In this document: positions 10,201 to 18,175 of the stretch, in pieces
Layout of the letters: each line of letters begins with the position of its first letter
Position numbering within the stretch: the stretch's first letter is position 1
Assembly: GCF_022606355.1 (NCBI RefSeq)
Contig: NZ_JAHHZQ010000001.1
Span: forward strand, 124,001 to 188,000
Direction of reading: 5' to 3'
Origin: Leifsonia shinshuensis
Lineage (GTDB): Bacteria; Actinomycetota; Actinomycetes; Actinomycetales; Microbacteriaceae
Length of the DNA stretch: 64,000 nt
Notes under the pieces: model-generated
Seen by the model: the letters and a program-made list of their open reading frames with translations, nothing else
Database searches by the model: none
Told to the model about the DNA's origin: nothing
Program-made: the position numbers and the translations under genes

Positions 10201-10836
10201 AAGCTCGCGCAGCTCGGGCGCGTGAATCCGCTGGCGCTCGAGGAGTTCGCCGCGCTGGAGCAGCGGCACAAGTTCCTCACCGAGCAGCTGACCGACCTCA
10301 CCAACACGCGCAAAGACCTGGTGACGATCATCGAGGAGATCGACGAGAAGATGCAGTCCATCTTCGAGTCGGCCTTCGCGGACACCGAAGCGGCCTTCGA
10401 GCGGGTGTTCCCGATCCTGTTCCCCGGCGGCGCCGGTCATATCGCCTTGACCAACCCCGACGACCTCCTCACCACGGGCATCGAGGTCTCGGTCAAGCCG
10501 GCCGGCAAGAAGATCGAGCGGCTCTCGCTGCTCTCCGGTGGCGAGCGCTCGCTCGCGGCCGTGGCCCTGCTGATCGCGATCTTCAAAGCGCGGCCCAGCC
10601 CGTTCTACATCATGGACGAGGTGGAGGCCGCGCTCGACGACGCCAACCTGGGGCGCCTGCTGACGATCTTCGAAGACCTGCGCGAGAACAGCCAGCTCAT
10701 CGTGATCACGCACCAGAAGCGCACCATGGAGATCGCCGACGCCCTCTACGGCGTCTCGATGCGCCAGGACGGCGTCTCGGCGGTCGTCGGCCAGCGCGTC
10801 GCGCAAGAGCGGGAGCAGGAGCAGGCGTCGGCCTGA
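7261..10836 (+). CDS. smc: Chromosome segregation ATPase SMC (condensin)
   Basis: Structural maintenance of chromosomes protein (1191 aa, normal length) that with ScpA/ScpB compacts and segregates the nucleoid. The N-terminal ATPase half has Walker A GPNGSGKSN at 31-39; two long Glu/Ala/Arg-rich coiled-coil arms flank a hinge around residues 500-660; the C-terminal half has the signature LSGGERS near 1090 and Walker B FYIMDEVEAALDD near 1114, with D-loop and the switch His in VITHQKRTM. The GTG at 7261 starts the conserved VYLKSLTLKGFKSF; an upstream in-frame extension would run through the inverted repeat and is not conserved. No scpAB is in the window. It converges on a CHAD gene with 13 bp between stops. 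Confidence 0.96.
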   Translation: MYLKSLTLKGFKSFATPTTFAFEPGVTCVVGPNGSGKSNVVDALAWVMGEQGAKTLRGGKMEDVIFAGTSTRGPLGRAEVQLTIDNTDGALPIEYTEVTISRTLFRNGGSEYAINGQSCRLLDVQELLSDSGLGREMHVIVGQGQLDAVLRATPEERRGFIEEAAGILKHRRRKEKTLRKLEAMQTNLTRLSDLAGEVRRQLKPLGHQAEIAREAQSIAAIVRDARARLLADEVVTLRRSLDGHTRSETERHSEQIVLQEQLEQKQLRRTRLEQAQVGDAVDVARSTAFALEQAQDRLRSLYTLATQRLALLGSQAESTDDGPRVSPQMVQDAADEVERLGAAVVDAEAAWQAAQAGTRAARARLDSVDEEIAAQSALVSKHDLEISKLNGQAEAAAQRLAAVRGEVLRQQNALDAATERREKARSEFAAREADAEVADPGENSLDEAYELAQADVFEAEGLIEKLREDLHVLERERDALAARTSALSLALDQKDGSAALVAARLAGVRGLVAEHLRVHPGFEAAVAAALGTLADAVLADSRSHAFDAVAHAASDDLGRVEVVVADAPAPEVDLGGIAGVVPAGSVIDAPSGVRGLLAFTAIADDLAAARTAAEAFRARGLGGPVTLITRAGDVLTDFVLRGGSGAKQSRIELFAERDAAQDRLGEVTSLIDRARFALAEQRGVVQVAKEQSQAALSALREFDAKLAAQTEQLNRLRVQSEAAEAEFERLSRALEQAAERVADAERAAESAKTELETARSRPRPILDVSARDALSLELEAARESEVESRLGVETAKERVRAEQARGEALSRQLEAERAAAEEAARRAVIRRRQLDAAQGVVDALPAVLASADRSVAQARVELATAEAQRASQNEELAAVRREESAIRERLHAITEAVHGLELQIYEKKLHLSSLLERAGSELGLVEDVLVAEYGPEVLIPVERPVGDHADDSGSDTAGDEPQGVPFVREQQQKRLAAAERKLAQLGRVNPLALEEFAALEQRHKFLTEQLTDLTNTRKDLVTIIEEIDEKMQSIFESAFADTEAAFERVFPILFPGGAGHIALTNPDDLLTTGIEVSVKPAGKKIERLSLLSGGERSLAAVALLIAIFKARPSPFYIMDEVEAALDDANLGRLLTIFEDLRENSQLIVITHQKRTMEIADALYGVSMRQDGVSAVVGQRVAQEREQEQASA

Positions 10837-10849
10837 CCCGCCGACCGGC

Positions 10850-11620
10850 TCAGAACTCGATCGCCGCCAGCTTCTCGTCGAGGCCCTCGAGTGCTTCTGC
10901 CGCGCGCCGCTCGCAGCGCATGGCGAGGCCGACGTGACCGTGCTCCCGCAACTGGTGCGCCAGCAGGAGGTCGTCGCGGTTGTCTCCCAGCGCGTCCTGC
11001 GCGGCCTTCGCGGCGGCGGCGAGCCGCACGGCAGGGCGACCGAGCTCGTCGGTGACCGCTTCGGCGGCGTAACGGACCTTGCGTGCGGCCTTGCGCGTGG
11101 CGTGCCGGTCGTCGAGGCTGTCGCCGCGGGGGAGGTGCACAGTGCGCACCGCCTTCTTCAGCCCGCGGTTCCTGACCCGGTCGGGATGCGCCCGCCCGTG
11201 CGCGCTCAGCGGCGGCTCTGCGGCGAACATCTGCAGGTCGGCGAGCAGCACCCGGACGGTCCGGCCGTGCAGATGGTCGATGAGCGACGCCCGTTCGCGC
11301 GCGTGCGCCGCGCGTGTCTGCGCCACCTCGGCGGACACGACGTCGATCACCGCGACATCGTCGTCGGCCTCCAGCAGGTCCTCCAGCGAGTCCGCCTTCA
11401 CCTCGAGGTCGCGCACGGTGCCGAGACGGTCGCCCAGCAGCTTCAGCCGGGAGCGCATCCGCGTCTGCGCATCCCTGTCGAACGCTGCGCGGTACACCTG
11501 CAGCACGCTGCGGAGGCGGCGCACGCGGATGCGCGCCTGGTGAACGGCGTCCTCCCCGTCGCTCTCGATCGCGACGAGCTGCTCGGCGAGCTCGGCCGAC
11601 ACCGCCACGAGGGAGAACAT
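10850..11620 (-). CDS. CHAD-domain protein
   Basis: A 256-aa all-helical, Arg/Ala/His-rich protein matching the CHAD (conserved histidine alpha-helical) family: the pattern EDAVHQARIRVRRLRSVLQVYR at residues 23-44 is the family's opening motif, and H/R/K-rich repeats recur (HATRKAARKVRYAAEAV near 195). CHAD domains bind inorganic polyphosphate and often localise to polyphosphate granules; no CYTH phosphatase domain is attached here. Start ATG at 11620, before which a TACGGT box sits 6 nt upstream, suggesting leaderless expression. Divergent from ftsY with 30 bp between starts; convergent with smc. The physiological role is unknown. Confidence 0.85.
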   Translation of the reverse strand: MFSLVAVSAELAEQLVAIESDGEDAVHQARIRVRRLRSVLQVYRAAFDRDAQTRMRSRLKLLGDRLGTVRDLEVKADSLEDLLEADDDVAVIDVVSAEVAQTRAAHARERASLIDHLHGRTVRVLLADLQMFAAEPPLSAHGRAHPDRVRNRGLKKAVRTVHLPRGDSLDDRHATRKAARKVRYAAEAVTDELGRPAVRLAAAAKAAQDALGDNRDDLLLAHQLREHGHVGLAMRCERRAAEALEGLDEKLAAIEF

Positions 11621-11626
11621 GCGGCC

Positions 11627-11643
11627 ACCGTACCAACTAGTCT
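11627..11643. promoter_or_regulatory. Divergent leaderless promoters of the CHAD gene and ftsY
   Basis: On the minus strand TACGGT (11627-11632) ends 6 nt before the CHAD ATG. On the plus strand TAGTCT (11638-11643) ends 7 nt before the ftsY ATG. The 30-bp gap has no room for a Shine-Dalgarno-bearing leader on either side, so both genes are probably leaderless. Confidence 0.5.
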
Positions 11644-11650
11644 GAGTGTC

Positions 11651-12526
11651 ATGGCAGATCGCACCCCCTGGTCTCTGTCGGGCGCCCTGCGCGGGCTGTT
11701 CGCCAAGAAGACCATCGACGAGACCACCTGGGACGATCTGGAGGCGGCGCTGATCACCGCCGACTTCGGTCCGGACGTCACCGAGGCGGTCGTCGACGAT
11801 CTGCGCGCCAAGGTGGACCGGTACCACACCACCGACCCAGCCGACCTCCAGCGTATGCTGCGCGAGACGATGGAGGAGCGGCTCTCCAAGCTCGACACGA
11901 CGCTCAAGCTCAGCGAGCGTCCCGCGATCGTGCTCGTGGTCGGCGTGAACGGCGTCGGCAAGACGACGACCATCGGCAAGTTCGCGAAGTTCCTGCGCAC
12001 CTACGACCGCTCGGTGGTCGTCGGTGCTGCCGACACCTTCCGCGCCGCCGCGGTCGAGCAGCTGGCGACCTGGGCCGAGCGCGCAGGCGCCGACATCGTC
12101 CGCCCGCAGCAGCAGGGCCAGGACCCCGCCTCCGTGGCGTTCCAGACGGTCGAGAAGGCAAAACGCGACGGCACCGAGATCGTCATCATCGACACGGCCG
12201 GCCGGCTCCAGACCAAAGGCGGCCTGATGGACGAACTCTCCAAGATCAAGCGCGTCGTCGAGAAGCAGGCGCCGATCGCGGAGGTTCTGCTGGTCCTCGA
12301 CGCGACCACCGGTCAGAACGGCCTGGCGCAGGCGGAGGCCTTCCTGGAGCACGCGGGCGTGACGGGGCTGGTCCTGACCAAGCTCGACGGCTCGGCCAAG
12401 GGCGGCTTCGTCCTCGCCGTGCAGGAGCGCACCGGACTTCCGATCAAGCTCATCGGCCAGGGCGAGGGGATCAACGATCTGACCGGCTTCACCCCGCACG
12501 TATTCGCTCAGCAGCTGGTCGGCTAG
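11651..12526 (+). CDS. ftsY: Signal recognition particle receptor FtsY
   Basis: SRP receptor GTPase (291 aa) that docks Ffh-ribosome complexes at the membrane. It has a short N domain (residues 1-90) and the G domain with G1 GVNGVGKTTT (about 98-107), DTFRAAAVEQL, G3 DTAGRLQTKGGLMDEL, G4 TKLDGSAKGG and the closing GEGINDLTGFTPHVFAQQLVG. The long acidic A domain of enterobacterial FtsY is absent, as in many Gram-positives. Start is the ATG at 11651; upstream extension runs antisense to the CHAD gene. Followed after 7 bp by a small unknown gene, then ffh. Confidence 0.96.
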   Translation: MADRTPWSLSGALRGLFAKKTIDETTWDDLEAALITADFGPDVTEAVVDDLRAKVDRYHTTDPADLQRMLRETMEERLSKLDTTLKLSERPAIVLVVGVNGVGKTTTIGKFAKFLRTYDRSVVVGAADTFRAAAVEQLATWAERAGADIVRPQQQGQDPASVAFQTVEKAKRDGTEIVIIDTAGRLQTKGGLMDELSKIKRVVEKQAPIAEVLLVLDATTGQNGLAQAEAFLEHAGVTGLVLTKLDGSAKGGFVLAVQERTGLPIKLIGQGEGINDLTGFTPHVFAQQLVG

Positions 12527-12533
12527 GAGGGGC

Positions 12534-13034
12534 ATGGCCATCGAGCACGACTACTTCGGCGTCATCGACGAGACCGCGTCCGGCGGCCTCGCCTGGAGCG
12601 ACACCGTCGAGCTCGCGGACCAGGCCGTGGAGGTGCAGCTGCTCGCCGACGACGAGTCGGCGGTCGGCGAGTACGCCCTCGACGCGGCCGCCGCGCTCAT
12701 CCAGGCGCTGGAAGGCTTCGATTCGCGGGCCAGGGACGCGCTCATCGCCGAGCTGAGCTCGCGGCAGTCGGCGACGACCAACTACATCGACGAGCATGTG
12801 GACAAGCTGGGGGAGTCGCTGCTCGACCTGTTGGTCTACAACTCCGGCGACATCGCGATCGACGTGCTGCGGTCGCTGCAGCTGCTCGCCGTGACGGTGC
12901 AGGCCGACCAGGCAGGAGAGGACGAGGTCTTCGCGACGTTCGACTACTCGATCAGCCCCGACGAGACGGATGCCATCCTGACGGTGTCGTTCGATGTGCG
13001 CGGTGACGTCGTCGCCGTCGACACGCAGAACTGA
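12534..13034 (+). CDS. Small acidic conserved hypothetical (possibly DUF2004)
   Basis: A 166-aa acidic protein (many Asp/Glu, few Lys) without signal peptide or membrane helix. It begins with a mixed beta segment (HDYFGVIDETASGGLAWSDTVEL) and ends in a beta-rich half (DEVFATFDYSISPDETDAILTVSFDV). The overall pattern resembles the DUF2004 family seen next to ftsY in related actinobacteria, but I recognise it only by general similarity. The start ATG at 12534 has TAGGAGGGGC just upstream and lies 7 bp after ftsY, so it is probably cotranscribed with it. No function can be given. Confidence 0.75.
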   Translation: MAIEHDYFGVIDETASGGLAWSDTVELADQAVEVQLLADDESAVGEYALDAAAALIQALEGFDSRARDALIAELSSRQSATTNYIDEHVDKLGESLLDLLVYNSGDIAIDVLRSLQLLAVTVQADQAGEDEVFATFDYSISPDETDAILTVSFDVRGDVVAVDTQN

Positions 13035-13083
13035 CCCGGTACGCGCACGGCGAAGGCTCGGCGGGACGCCAGTCAAGGCCCGG

Positions 13084-13089
13084 TAGACT
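13084..13089 (+). promoter_or_regulatory. -10 element upstream of ffh
   Basis: TAGACT ends 9 nt before the ffh ATG in a 64-bp gap. The same TAGACTT string stands at the same place before trmD and DUF2469, which supports a real leaderless or near-leaderless promoter. Confidence 0.5.
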
Positions 13090-13098
13090 TGTCCGATC

Positions 13099-14667
13099 AT
13101 GGCTACTTTCGGCTCGCTGTCCGACCGTTTGACGGACACCTTCAAGAACCTCCGCACCAAGGGCAAGCTCACGCCGTCCGACGTGGACGGCACGGTGCGC
13201 GAGATCCGCCGCGCGCTGCTCGACGCGGATGTCGCCCTCGACGTCGTCAAGGACTTCACGGGAAAGGTGCGCGAGCGCGCCCTGTCGGACGAGGTCAACA
13301 AGGCGCTCAACCCGGCCCAGCAGGTCGTGCAGATCGTCAACGAGGAACTCGTCGGCATCCTCGGCGGCCAGCAGCGCCGACTGCAGTTCGCCAAGAAGCC
13401 GCCGACGGTCATCATGCTCGCCGGCCTGCAGGGCGCGGGCAAGACCACGCTCGCGGGCAAGCTCGGCAAATGGCTGGCGAAGGACGGCCACACGCCGCTC
13501 CTGGTCGCGGCCGACCTCCAGCGTCCGAACGCCGTGAACCAGCTCCAGATCGTCGGCGAGCAGGCCGGCGTCCCGGTGTACGCGCCCGAGCCGGGCAACG
13601 GTGTCGGCAACCCCGTGAAGGTGGCCAAGGACGCCCTGAAGTTCGCCGAGACCAAGCAGTACGACACGGTCGTCATCGACACCGCAGGCCGCCTCGGCGT
13701 CGACGCGGAGCTCATGAAGCAGGCGGCCGACATCCGCAAGGCGACGGAGCCCGACGAGGTGCTGTTCGTGATCGATGCCATGATCGGTCAGGACGCGGTC
13801 GCCACGGCCAAGGCGTTCCAAGACGGCGTCGACTTCACCGGTGTCGTCCTGTCCAAGCTCGACGGCGACGCCCGGGGTGGCGCTGCCCTCTCCGTCGCCT
13901 CGATCACCGGCCGACCGATCATCTTCGCCTCCACCGGTGAGGGCCTGGACGACTTCGAGCCGTTCCACCCCGACCGCATGGCCTCCCGCATCCTCGACCT
14001 CGGTGACATCCTCACCCTCATCGAGCAGGCGCAGCAGGCGTTCGACGAAGAAGAGGCGCGCAAGGTCGCCGAGAAGTTCGCGACCGACAGCTTCACCCTC
14101 GACGACTTCCTCAAGCAGATGCAGCAGCTGCGCAACATGGGATCCATCAAGAAGATGATGGGGATGCTCCCGGGCGCCGGCCAGATGAAGCAGCAGCTCG
14201 ACAACTTCGACGAGCGCGAGATCGTGCGCACCGAGGCGATCATCCAGTCGATGACCACGGCGGAGCGCACCACGCCCAAGCTGCTCAACGGCTCTCGCCG
14301 GCTGCGCATCGCGAAGGGCTCCGGAACCACGGTCACCGAGGTGAATCAGCTCGTCAACCGCTTCGAGCAGGCGGCCAAGATGATGAAGACGGTCGCCAAG
14401 GGCGGTGTTCCCAACGTTCCGGGCATGGGGCCGATCCCCGGCGCCGGCTACGCGGGACGCGGCAAGCAGCAGGCCAAGAAGAAGGGGTCCCGCTCCGGCA
14501 ACCCCGCCAAGCGTGCGGCCGAGAACGCGGCGATCGCCTCGGGCGTGAAGCCCGGAGCGACGAACACGCCCGCGGGCAGCGGGTTCGGCATCGCAGGCGG
14601 CAAGCCCCCTGCAGGCGGCCCGACCGACGAAGAGATGGCCGCCCTCCAGCGCTTCATGGGTCGCTGA
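13099..14667 (+). CDS. ffh: Signal recognition particle protein Ffh
   Basis: SRP54 homologue (522 aa) that with 4.5S/SRP RNA targets membrane and secreted proteins cotranslationally. N domain 1-90; G domain with G1 GLQGAGKTT near 108-117, the insertion-box motif ADLQRPNAVNQL, DTAGRLGVDAELM, SKLDGDARGGAAL and GEGLDDFEPFHPDRMASRILDLGD; methionine-rich M domain about 300-440 (MGSIKKMMGMLPGAGQMK, SRRLRIAKGSG). The last 80 or so residues are a Gly/Ala/Lys-rich tail that makes it longer than the 450 aa of E. coli Ffh, common in actinobacteria. No SRP RNA gene was recognised nearby. The next gene is convergent. Confidence 0.97.
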   Translation: MATFGSLSDRLTDTFKNLRTKGKLTPSDVDGTVREIRRALLDADVALDVVKDFTGKVRERALSDEVNKALNPAQQVVQIVNEELVGILGGQQRRLQFAKKPPTVIMLAGLQGAGKTTLAGKLGKWLAKDGHTPLLVAADLQRPNAVNQLQIVGEQAGVPVYAPEPGNGVGNPVKVAKDALKFAETKQYDTVVIDTAGRLGVDAELMKQAADIRKATEPDEVLFVIDAMIGQDAVATAKAFQDGVDFTGVVLSKLDGDARGGAALSVASITGRPIIFASTGEGLDDFEPFHPDRMASRILDLGDILTLIEQAQQAFDEEEARKVAEKFATDSFTLDDFLKQMQQLRNMGSIKKMMGMLPGAGQMKQQLDNFDEREIVRTEAIIQSMTTAERTTPKLLNGSRRLRIAKGSGTTVTEVNQLVNRFEQAAKMMKTVAKGGVPNVPGMGPIPGAGYAGRGKQQAKKKGSRSGNPAKRAAENAAIASGVKPGATNTPAGSGFGIAGGKPPAGGPTDEEMAALQRFMGR

Positions 14668-14694
14668 TCCCCGCGATCACTCACGTCTGAGCGG

Positions 14695-15387
14695 CTAGGA
14701 GGTCACGCCGAGCGGCGCGAGCCGGTCCTCGATGGTCGTGGCGACGATGCGCTCGCCGGCGGCGTTCGGGTGGATGCCGTCGGCCTGCACGAGCTCGGGA
14801 TGTCTCGCGAGGGGATAGCCGATGTCGAGGAAGGTCCCTCCGACGTCCGTCACGGCCTCCTGAACGATCCCGTCGACGGTCGCCACCGTGGCCGGGGGCT
14901 TGTCGGCCCCCCAGACGGCCGTGATCCCGATGATGTGTGCGCGGGGGAAGGTGTCGTGGAGCTCGCCGAGCAGCTCGTCTGCGGACGACGCGACGAGCGC
15001 CGGGTCTTGTCCGCGGTCGTTGCGGGTGGCCGCGATCAGGATGTAGTCGGGGTGAAGACCGAGAGCCGTGTCCACCTGCTGACGGTAGGTGTCGCCGTTC
15101 CAGCCCGGCTTGACGAAGCCGGAGCCCGAGACGGCGAGGTTCGTCAGCGTCCAGCCGTGCTGCGCGGCGATGAGGGCGGGCCAAGCCTCGTCCGGGCGGA
15201 CTCCTTTGCCGAACGCGATCGAGTCCCCGATGGCGACCACTTGCGGTTTCGCGCGCCCGGCCGGTGCCGCCGCGGCAGTGCCCTCCGCAGCGACCGGGCG
15301 CGCAGGCGCGGCAGCGGAACAGCCGGCGAGGGCGATGGCTGCCGCGGCGACCGCCAGGAGCGCGATCAGGCGGGAACGGGTGGGCAC
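14695..15387 (-). CDS. SGNH/GDSL-hydrolase lipoprotein 1
   Basis: A 230-aa predicted lipoprotein: signal peptide with lipobox L20-A21-G22-C23, an Ala/Pro-rich spacer to about 45, then an SGNH hydrolase domain. Block I is GDSIAFG (Ser nucleophile), the oxyanion Gly sits in VSGSG, block III Asn in AATRND and block V is DGIHPN with the Asp-x-x-His pair. Such enzymes are esterases, often acting on cell-wall acetyl groups, but the substrate is unknown. The GTG start at 15387 has TACCCT 6 nt upstream, suggesting leaderless transcription separate from the next copy. It is one of three tandem paralogues and convergent with ffh. Confidence 0.85.
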   Translation of the reverse strand: MPTRSRLIALLAVAAAAIALAGCSAAAPARPVAAEGTAAAAPAGRAKPQVVAIGDSIAFGKGVRPDEAWPALIAAQHGWTLTNLAVSGSGFVKPGWNGDTYRQQVDTALGLHPDYILIAATRNDRGQDPALVASSADELLGELHDTFPRAHIIGITAVWGADKPPATVATVDGIVQEAVTDVGGTFLDIGYPLARHPELVQADGIHPNAAGERIVATTIEDRLAPLGVTS

Positions 15388-15460
15388 GCAGCGAGGGTAG
15401 ACCGCGGAGACTGACAGATCGCTGTGCGCAGTTCCCGGGCGTGTCGTGCCCGGCGCGCCG

Positions 15461-16198
15461 TCAGCCGGATGCGGGGCGAGGTCTGATCTCGGCCTTCGCG
15501 ATCGCGTCGGACACGGCCTCGCCGAGTAGTGCTTGTCCGGCGGTGTTCGGGTGGATGCCGTCGGGCTGCATGAGGTCGGCGCGGCCGAGGAAGGTCTGGC
15601 CGATGGAGAGCCAGTGGCCTCCGACTCCGAGCACGGCGCCCTTGAGGGCGTCGTCCATCACTCGCGCCACCGCCGGCGCAGCCGTGGCGCCCCAGACCGC
15701 CCCCATTCCGATGATGGTCGTGTCCGGCAGTGCGGTCGCCATCCTGTCGATCGCGGCGCGCGTCGCCGTGATGACCGTGCCGGGCGCTGTCTGCGCGGTC
15801 GCGGCGTCGTTGATCGTCGCGGCGACGATGACGATCTGAGGCCGAAGCCGGATGACCGCGCTCACCTGGTCGTCGAAACGGTGGGAGTTGACGCCCGGCC
15901 GTGTGAAGCCGGCCCCGCTCTCGGCGAAGTCGGTCAGGTTCCAGCCGAGCCTGGCCGCCGCGATGAGCGGCCAGGCGTCTGTGGCCGGCACTCCCAGCCC
16001 GATGGCGATGGAGTCGCCGATGACGGCGGCGGTCGGCAGCTCCGAGCCCGGTACCGCGTCGCGCGAGGAGGTCGGCCGCGACGTGGCCGGAGGGTCGTAG
16101 ACCGTCGTGGAGCATCCGGCCAGGAGGAGCGCTGCGGCCGCAGCGACCGAGACGAGGGCGACGCGGAGACGGGAGGGCCGCACGGCGCGAGTCGTCAC
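15461..16198 (-). CDS. SGNH/GDSL-hydrolase lipoprotein 2
   Basis: A 245-aa paralogue of the neighbouring genes. Basic N-terminus, hydrophobic run and lipobox LAGC near residue 25, a Thr/Ser/Pro linker, then GDSIAIG (block I), ESGAGF, AATINDA (block III) and DGIHPN (block V), so the catalytic Ser, Gly, Asn, Asp and His are all kept. The GTG start at 16198 overlaps the stop of copy 3 (GTGA at 16195-16198), so the two are translationally coupled. Likely an outer-face esterase; the substrate is unknown. Confidence 0.85.
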   Translation of the reverse strand: MTTRAVRPSRLRVALVSVAAAAALLLAGCSTTVYDPPATSRPTSSRDAVPGSELPTAAVIGDSIAIGLGVPATDAWPLIAAARLGWNLTDFAESGAGFTRPGVNSHRFDDQVSAVIRLRPQIVIVAATINDAATAQTAPGTVITATRAAIDRMATALPDTTIIGMGAVWGATAAPAVARVMDDALKGAVLGVGGHWLSIGQTFLGRADLMQPDGIHPNTAGQALLGEAVSDAIAKAEIRPRPASG

Positions 16199-16872
16199 GC
16201 CAGCCCGTCGATGCGGGACAGGAACGCGGACGCGATCGCCTGCTGGCCTTCGAGGGTGGGATGCTCGCCATCGTCTTGCACGAGGCCCGCTTGACCCCGA
16301 TACGGCTGCCCGAGATCGATCCATTTGCCCCCTGCCGCGGTGATCGCGGTGCGCAGGGCGTCGTTCAGGGGAGCGAGGTCGTTGTCGCTGGCCTCGCCGG
16401 TGAGCGCGTTGTACCCGACGAGGTGGGCCTTCGGCAGGGCGTCGCTGAGGCGTTCGACGGCTGCGGCCATCGCCTTCGCCACGGTCGCGGTGTCCTGCCC
16501 GAGGTCGTTGTCGGAGGCGCCGATCAGCACGACGTCGGCCTTCGCGGCGATGGCCTGGTCGATCTGCCCGTTGAAGTCCTGGTTGCTCGCGCCCACCGCG
16601 ATGAACCCGGCGCCCGGCTCGCTGAAGTTCTCGAGCCCCCAGCGTCGGTCGACCGCGACGAGCGCCGGCCACGCATCGAACGGCTCCAGGCCCATCCCCG
16701 ACTCGATCGAGTCGCCGACGATCGCGACGACGGGGTGTCTGCCGCCCTTGACGGCGGAGCCGAGGGCAAGCCCGGGGCTCGAGGACGTGGCGCACCCGCT
16801 CAGGGCGAGCGTCCCGAGCAGCAGGGCAGCCAGGGCGGTTGCGGCTGTGGCGAGGGGCCGGTGGTGGAGCAT
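16195..16872 (-). CDS. SGNH/GDSL-hydrolase lipoprotein 3
   Basis: First gene of the minus-strand SGNH trio (225 aa). Lipobox LSGC near residues 24-27 follows a long hydrophobic signal segment. Motifs are GDSIESG (block I), EPGAGF, GASDND (block III) and DGEHPT (block V): the catalytic Asp-x-x-His is kept but the following Asn of copies 1 and 2 is Thr. Conserved sequence outside the active site (for example LIGASDNDLGQDTATVAKAM) is clearly related to copy 1. TAGGCT ends 7 nt before the ATG, suggesting a leaderless promoter inside the 23-bp gap after the ligase gene and that gene's 3' end. Confidence 0.85.
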   Translation of the reverse strand: MLHHRPLATAATALAALLLGTLALSGCATSSSPGLALGSAVKGGRHPVVAIVGDSIESGMGLEPFDAWPALVAVDRRWGLENFSEPGAGFIAVGASNQDFNGQIDQAIAAKADVVLIGASDNDLGQDTATVAKAMAAAVERLSDALPKAHLVGYNALTGEASDNDLAPLNDALRTAITAAGGKWIDLGQPYRGQAGLVQDDGEHPTLEGQQAIASAFLSRIDGLA

Positions 16873-16879
16873 GTCTCAG

Positions 16880-16885
16880 AGCCTA
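16880..16885 (-). promoter_or_regulatory. -10 element of the SGNH lipoprotein operon
   Basis: On the minus strand TAGGCT ends 7 nt before the ATG of SGNH copy 3; there is no Shine-Dalgarno sequence, so a leaderless start is likely. Confidence 0.45.
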
Positions 16886-16895
16886 GAGGACCAGT

Positions 16896-18101
16896 CTATG
16901 GATGGCCTATGCGACCCTGGGATGCCGCTGCGCCGGAGTCGCCCGGAAGCGGACTCCGCGGGTGCGATCGGTCGAGCCCGGTGCGCAGCTCGTGCGTGAG
17001 CGAGCTGACGACGGCCTGCAGGCTGCCGCCGTTGGCGTCGGCGACGGCCAGCTGCCGTTGATAGCTCGCGCCGGCGCTCAGCACATCGGCCACGGACGCG
17101 AGCTCGGCCGCGCAGCCGAGGCGCTCCGCCGTCTCGGCGAGCTCGTCCACCAGTTCGAGCAGGCAGTCGCGCACGTGTCGCTCGGAACCGTCCGGCGCGA
17201 CGATGATCTCCGCGTCCAACCCGTAGCGCGCGGCGCGCCACTTGTTCTCGCGCACGAACCACGGCTGCAGGGTGACCGGCTCGATGCCCTGGTCGAGGTC
17301 GCCCGACATCCGGTCGGTCAGGCAGTGGATGAGCGCGGCGACGGCGCCCACCTCGTCGGCGGTCGAGAGGCCGTCGCAGGCGCGCATCTCGACCGTGCCC
17401 CATCGCGGCGAGGGCCGGATGTCCCAGCGCACTTCGCTGTGGTCCTCGACGACACCGGTGGTGACCAGGTCCTGCACGTACTCCTCGTAGTTCGCCCACG
17501 TGCCGAACTGCCACGGGAGGCCAGCGGTGGGGAGCTGCTGGAACATCAGGGCCCGGTTCGAGGCGTAGCCCGTGCGGGCGCCCGCCCAGAACGGACTCGA
17601 TGCGCTCAGCGCCTGCAGGTGCGGGTAGTACGTCAACAGGCCGTTCACGATCGGCAGAGCCTTGTCGCGCTCGTCGATGCCGACGTGAACGTGGATGCCC
17701 CAGATCATCATCTGCCTGCCCCACCACTGAGTGCGGTCGAGAAGCCGGTCGTAGCGCTCGTTGGGGGTGATCTTCTGGTCGTACCACTGGGCGAACGGAT
17801 GCGTTCCCGCGCACATCAGCTCGACGCCCAGCGGGTCGGTGACCTCCCGGGTGAGACCGATGAGCTCCTGGAGGTCGGCGATCGCCGCGGGCACCGTGCG
17901 GTGCACGCGGCTGACGAGCTCGACGGTGTTCAGCAGCAGTTCGTGCGTGATCTGCGGGTGCTCCCGGCCGTCCGGCGTCCCGAGCTCGCGCAGGACGTCG
18001 TCGGCGATCTGCACCAGGTCGCCGCTGGAGGCGTCCACGAGCGCCAGCTCCCACTCGATCCCGACCGTCGAGCGTTCGGACTCTGCGAAGAGGATCTGCA
18101 T
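16896..18101 (-). CDS. YbdK-type carboxylate-amine ligase (glutamate-cysteine ligase 2 family)
   Basis: A 401-aa ATP-dependent ligase of the GCS2/YbdK family, often annotated as glutamate-cysteine ligase. Visible family motifs are STVGIEWELALVD at the N-terminus (metal/substrate glutamate), ELLLNTVELVSRVHRTV, CAGTHPFAQWYDQKITPNERY, IWGIHVHVGI (His pair) and VEMRACDGLSTADE. The biological substrate is unsettled for many actinobacterial members; the organism probably uses mycothiol, so glutathione synthesis should not be assumed. Start ATG at 18101 with GGGA a few nt upstream; a longer frame to 18212 would run over the rpsP promoter. It reads away from rpsP. Confidence 0.85.
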   Translation of the reverse strand: MQILFAESERSTVGIEWELALVDASSGDLVQIADDVLRELGTPDGREHPQITHELLLNTVELVSRVHRTVPAAIADLQELIGLTREVTDPLGVELMCAGTHPFAQWYDQKITPNERYDRLLDRTQWWGRQMMIWGIHVHVGIDERDKALPIVNGLLTYYPHLQALSASSPFWAGARTGYASNRALMFQQLPTAGLPWQFGTWANYEEYVQDLVTTGVVEDHSEVRWDIRPSPRWGTVEMRACDGLSTADEVGAVAALIHCLTDRMSGDLDQGIEPVTLQPWFVRENKWRAARYGLDAEIIVAPDGSERHVRDCLLELVDELAETAERLGCAAELASVADVLSAGASYQRQLAVADANGGSLQAVVSSLTHELRTGLDRSHPRSPLPGDSGAAASQGRIGHP

Positions 18102-18146
18102 CCGGGTGGTCCCATCCGTCCGATAGCCGACTGCGCCGATTGTTAC

Positions 18147-18175
18147 TTGCGGGCGCTTTTCTGACAGAATAGCTA
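18147..18175 (+). promoter_or_regulatory. rpsP operon promoter
   Basis: TTGCGG (18147-18152), a 17-bp spacer and TAGCTA (18170-18175) form a good housekeeping promoter about 150 bp before rpsP. The leader between about 18183 and 18322 holds an imperfect CTGCCG...CGGCAG stem; no known riboswitch was recognised. Confidence 0.55.

Noticed and set aside
14695-16872. SGNH lipoproteins as a lipase/virulence island
   Set aside because: The sequence supports only surface esterases; nothing indicates virulence or a particular lipid substrate.
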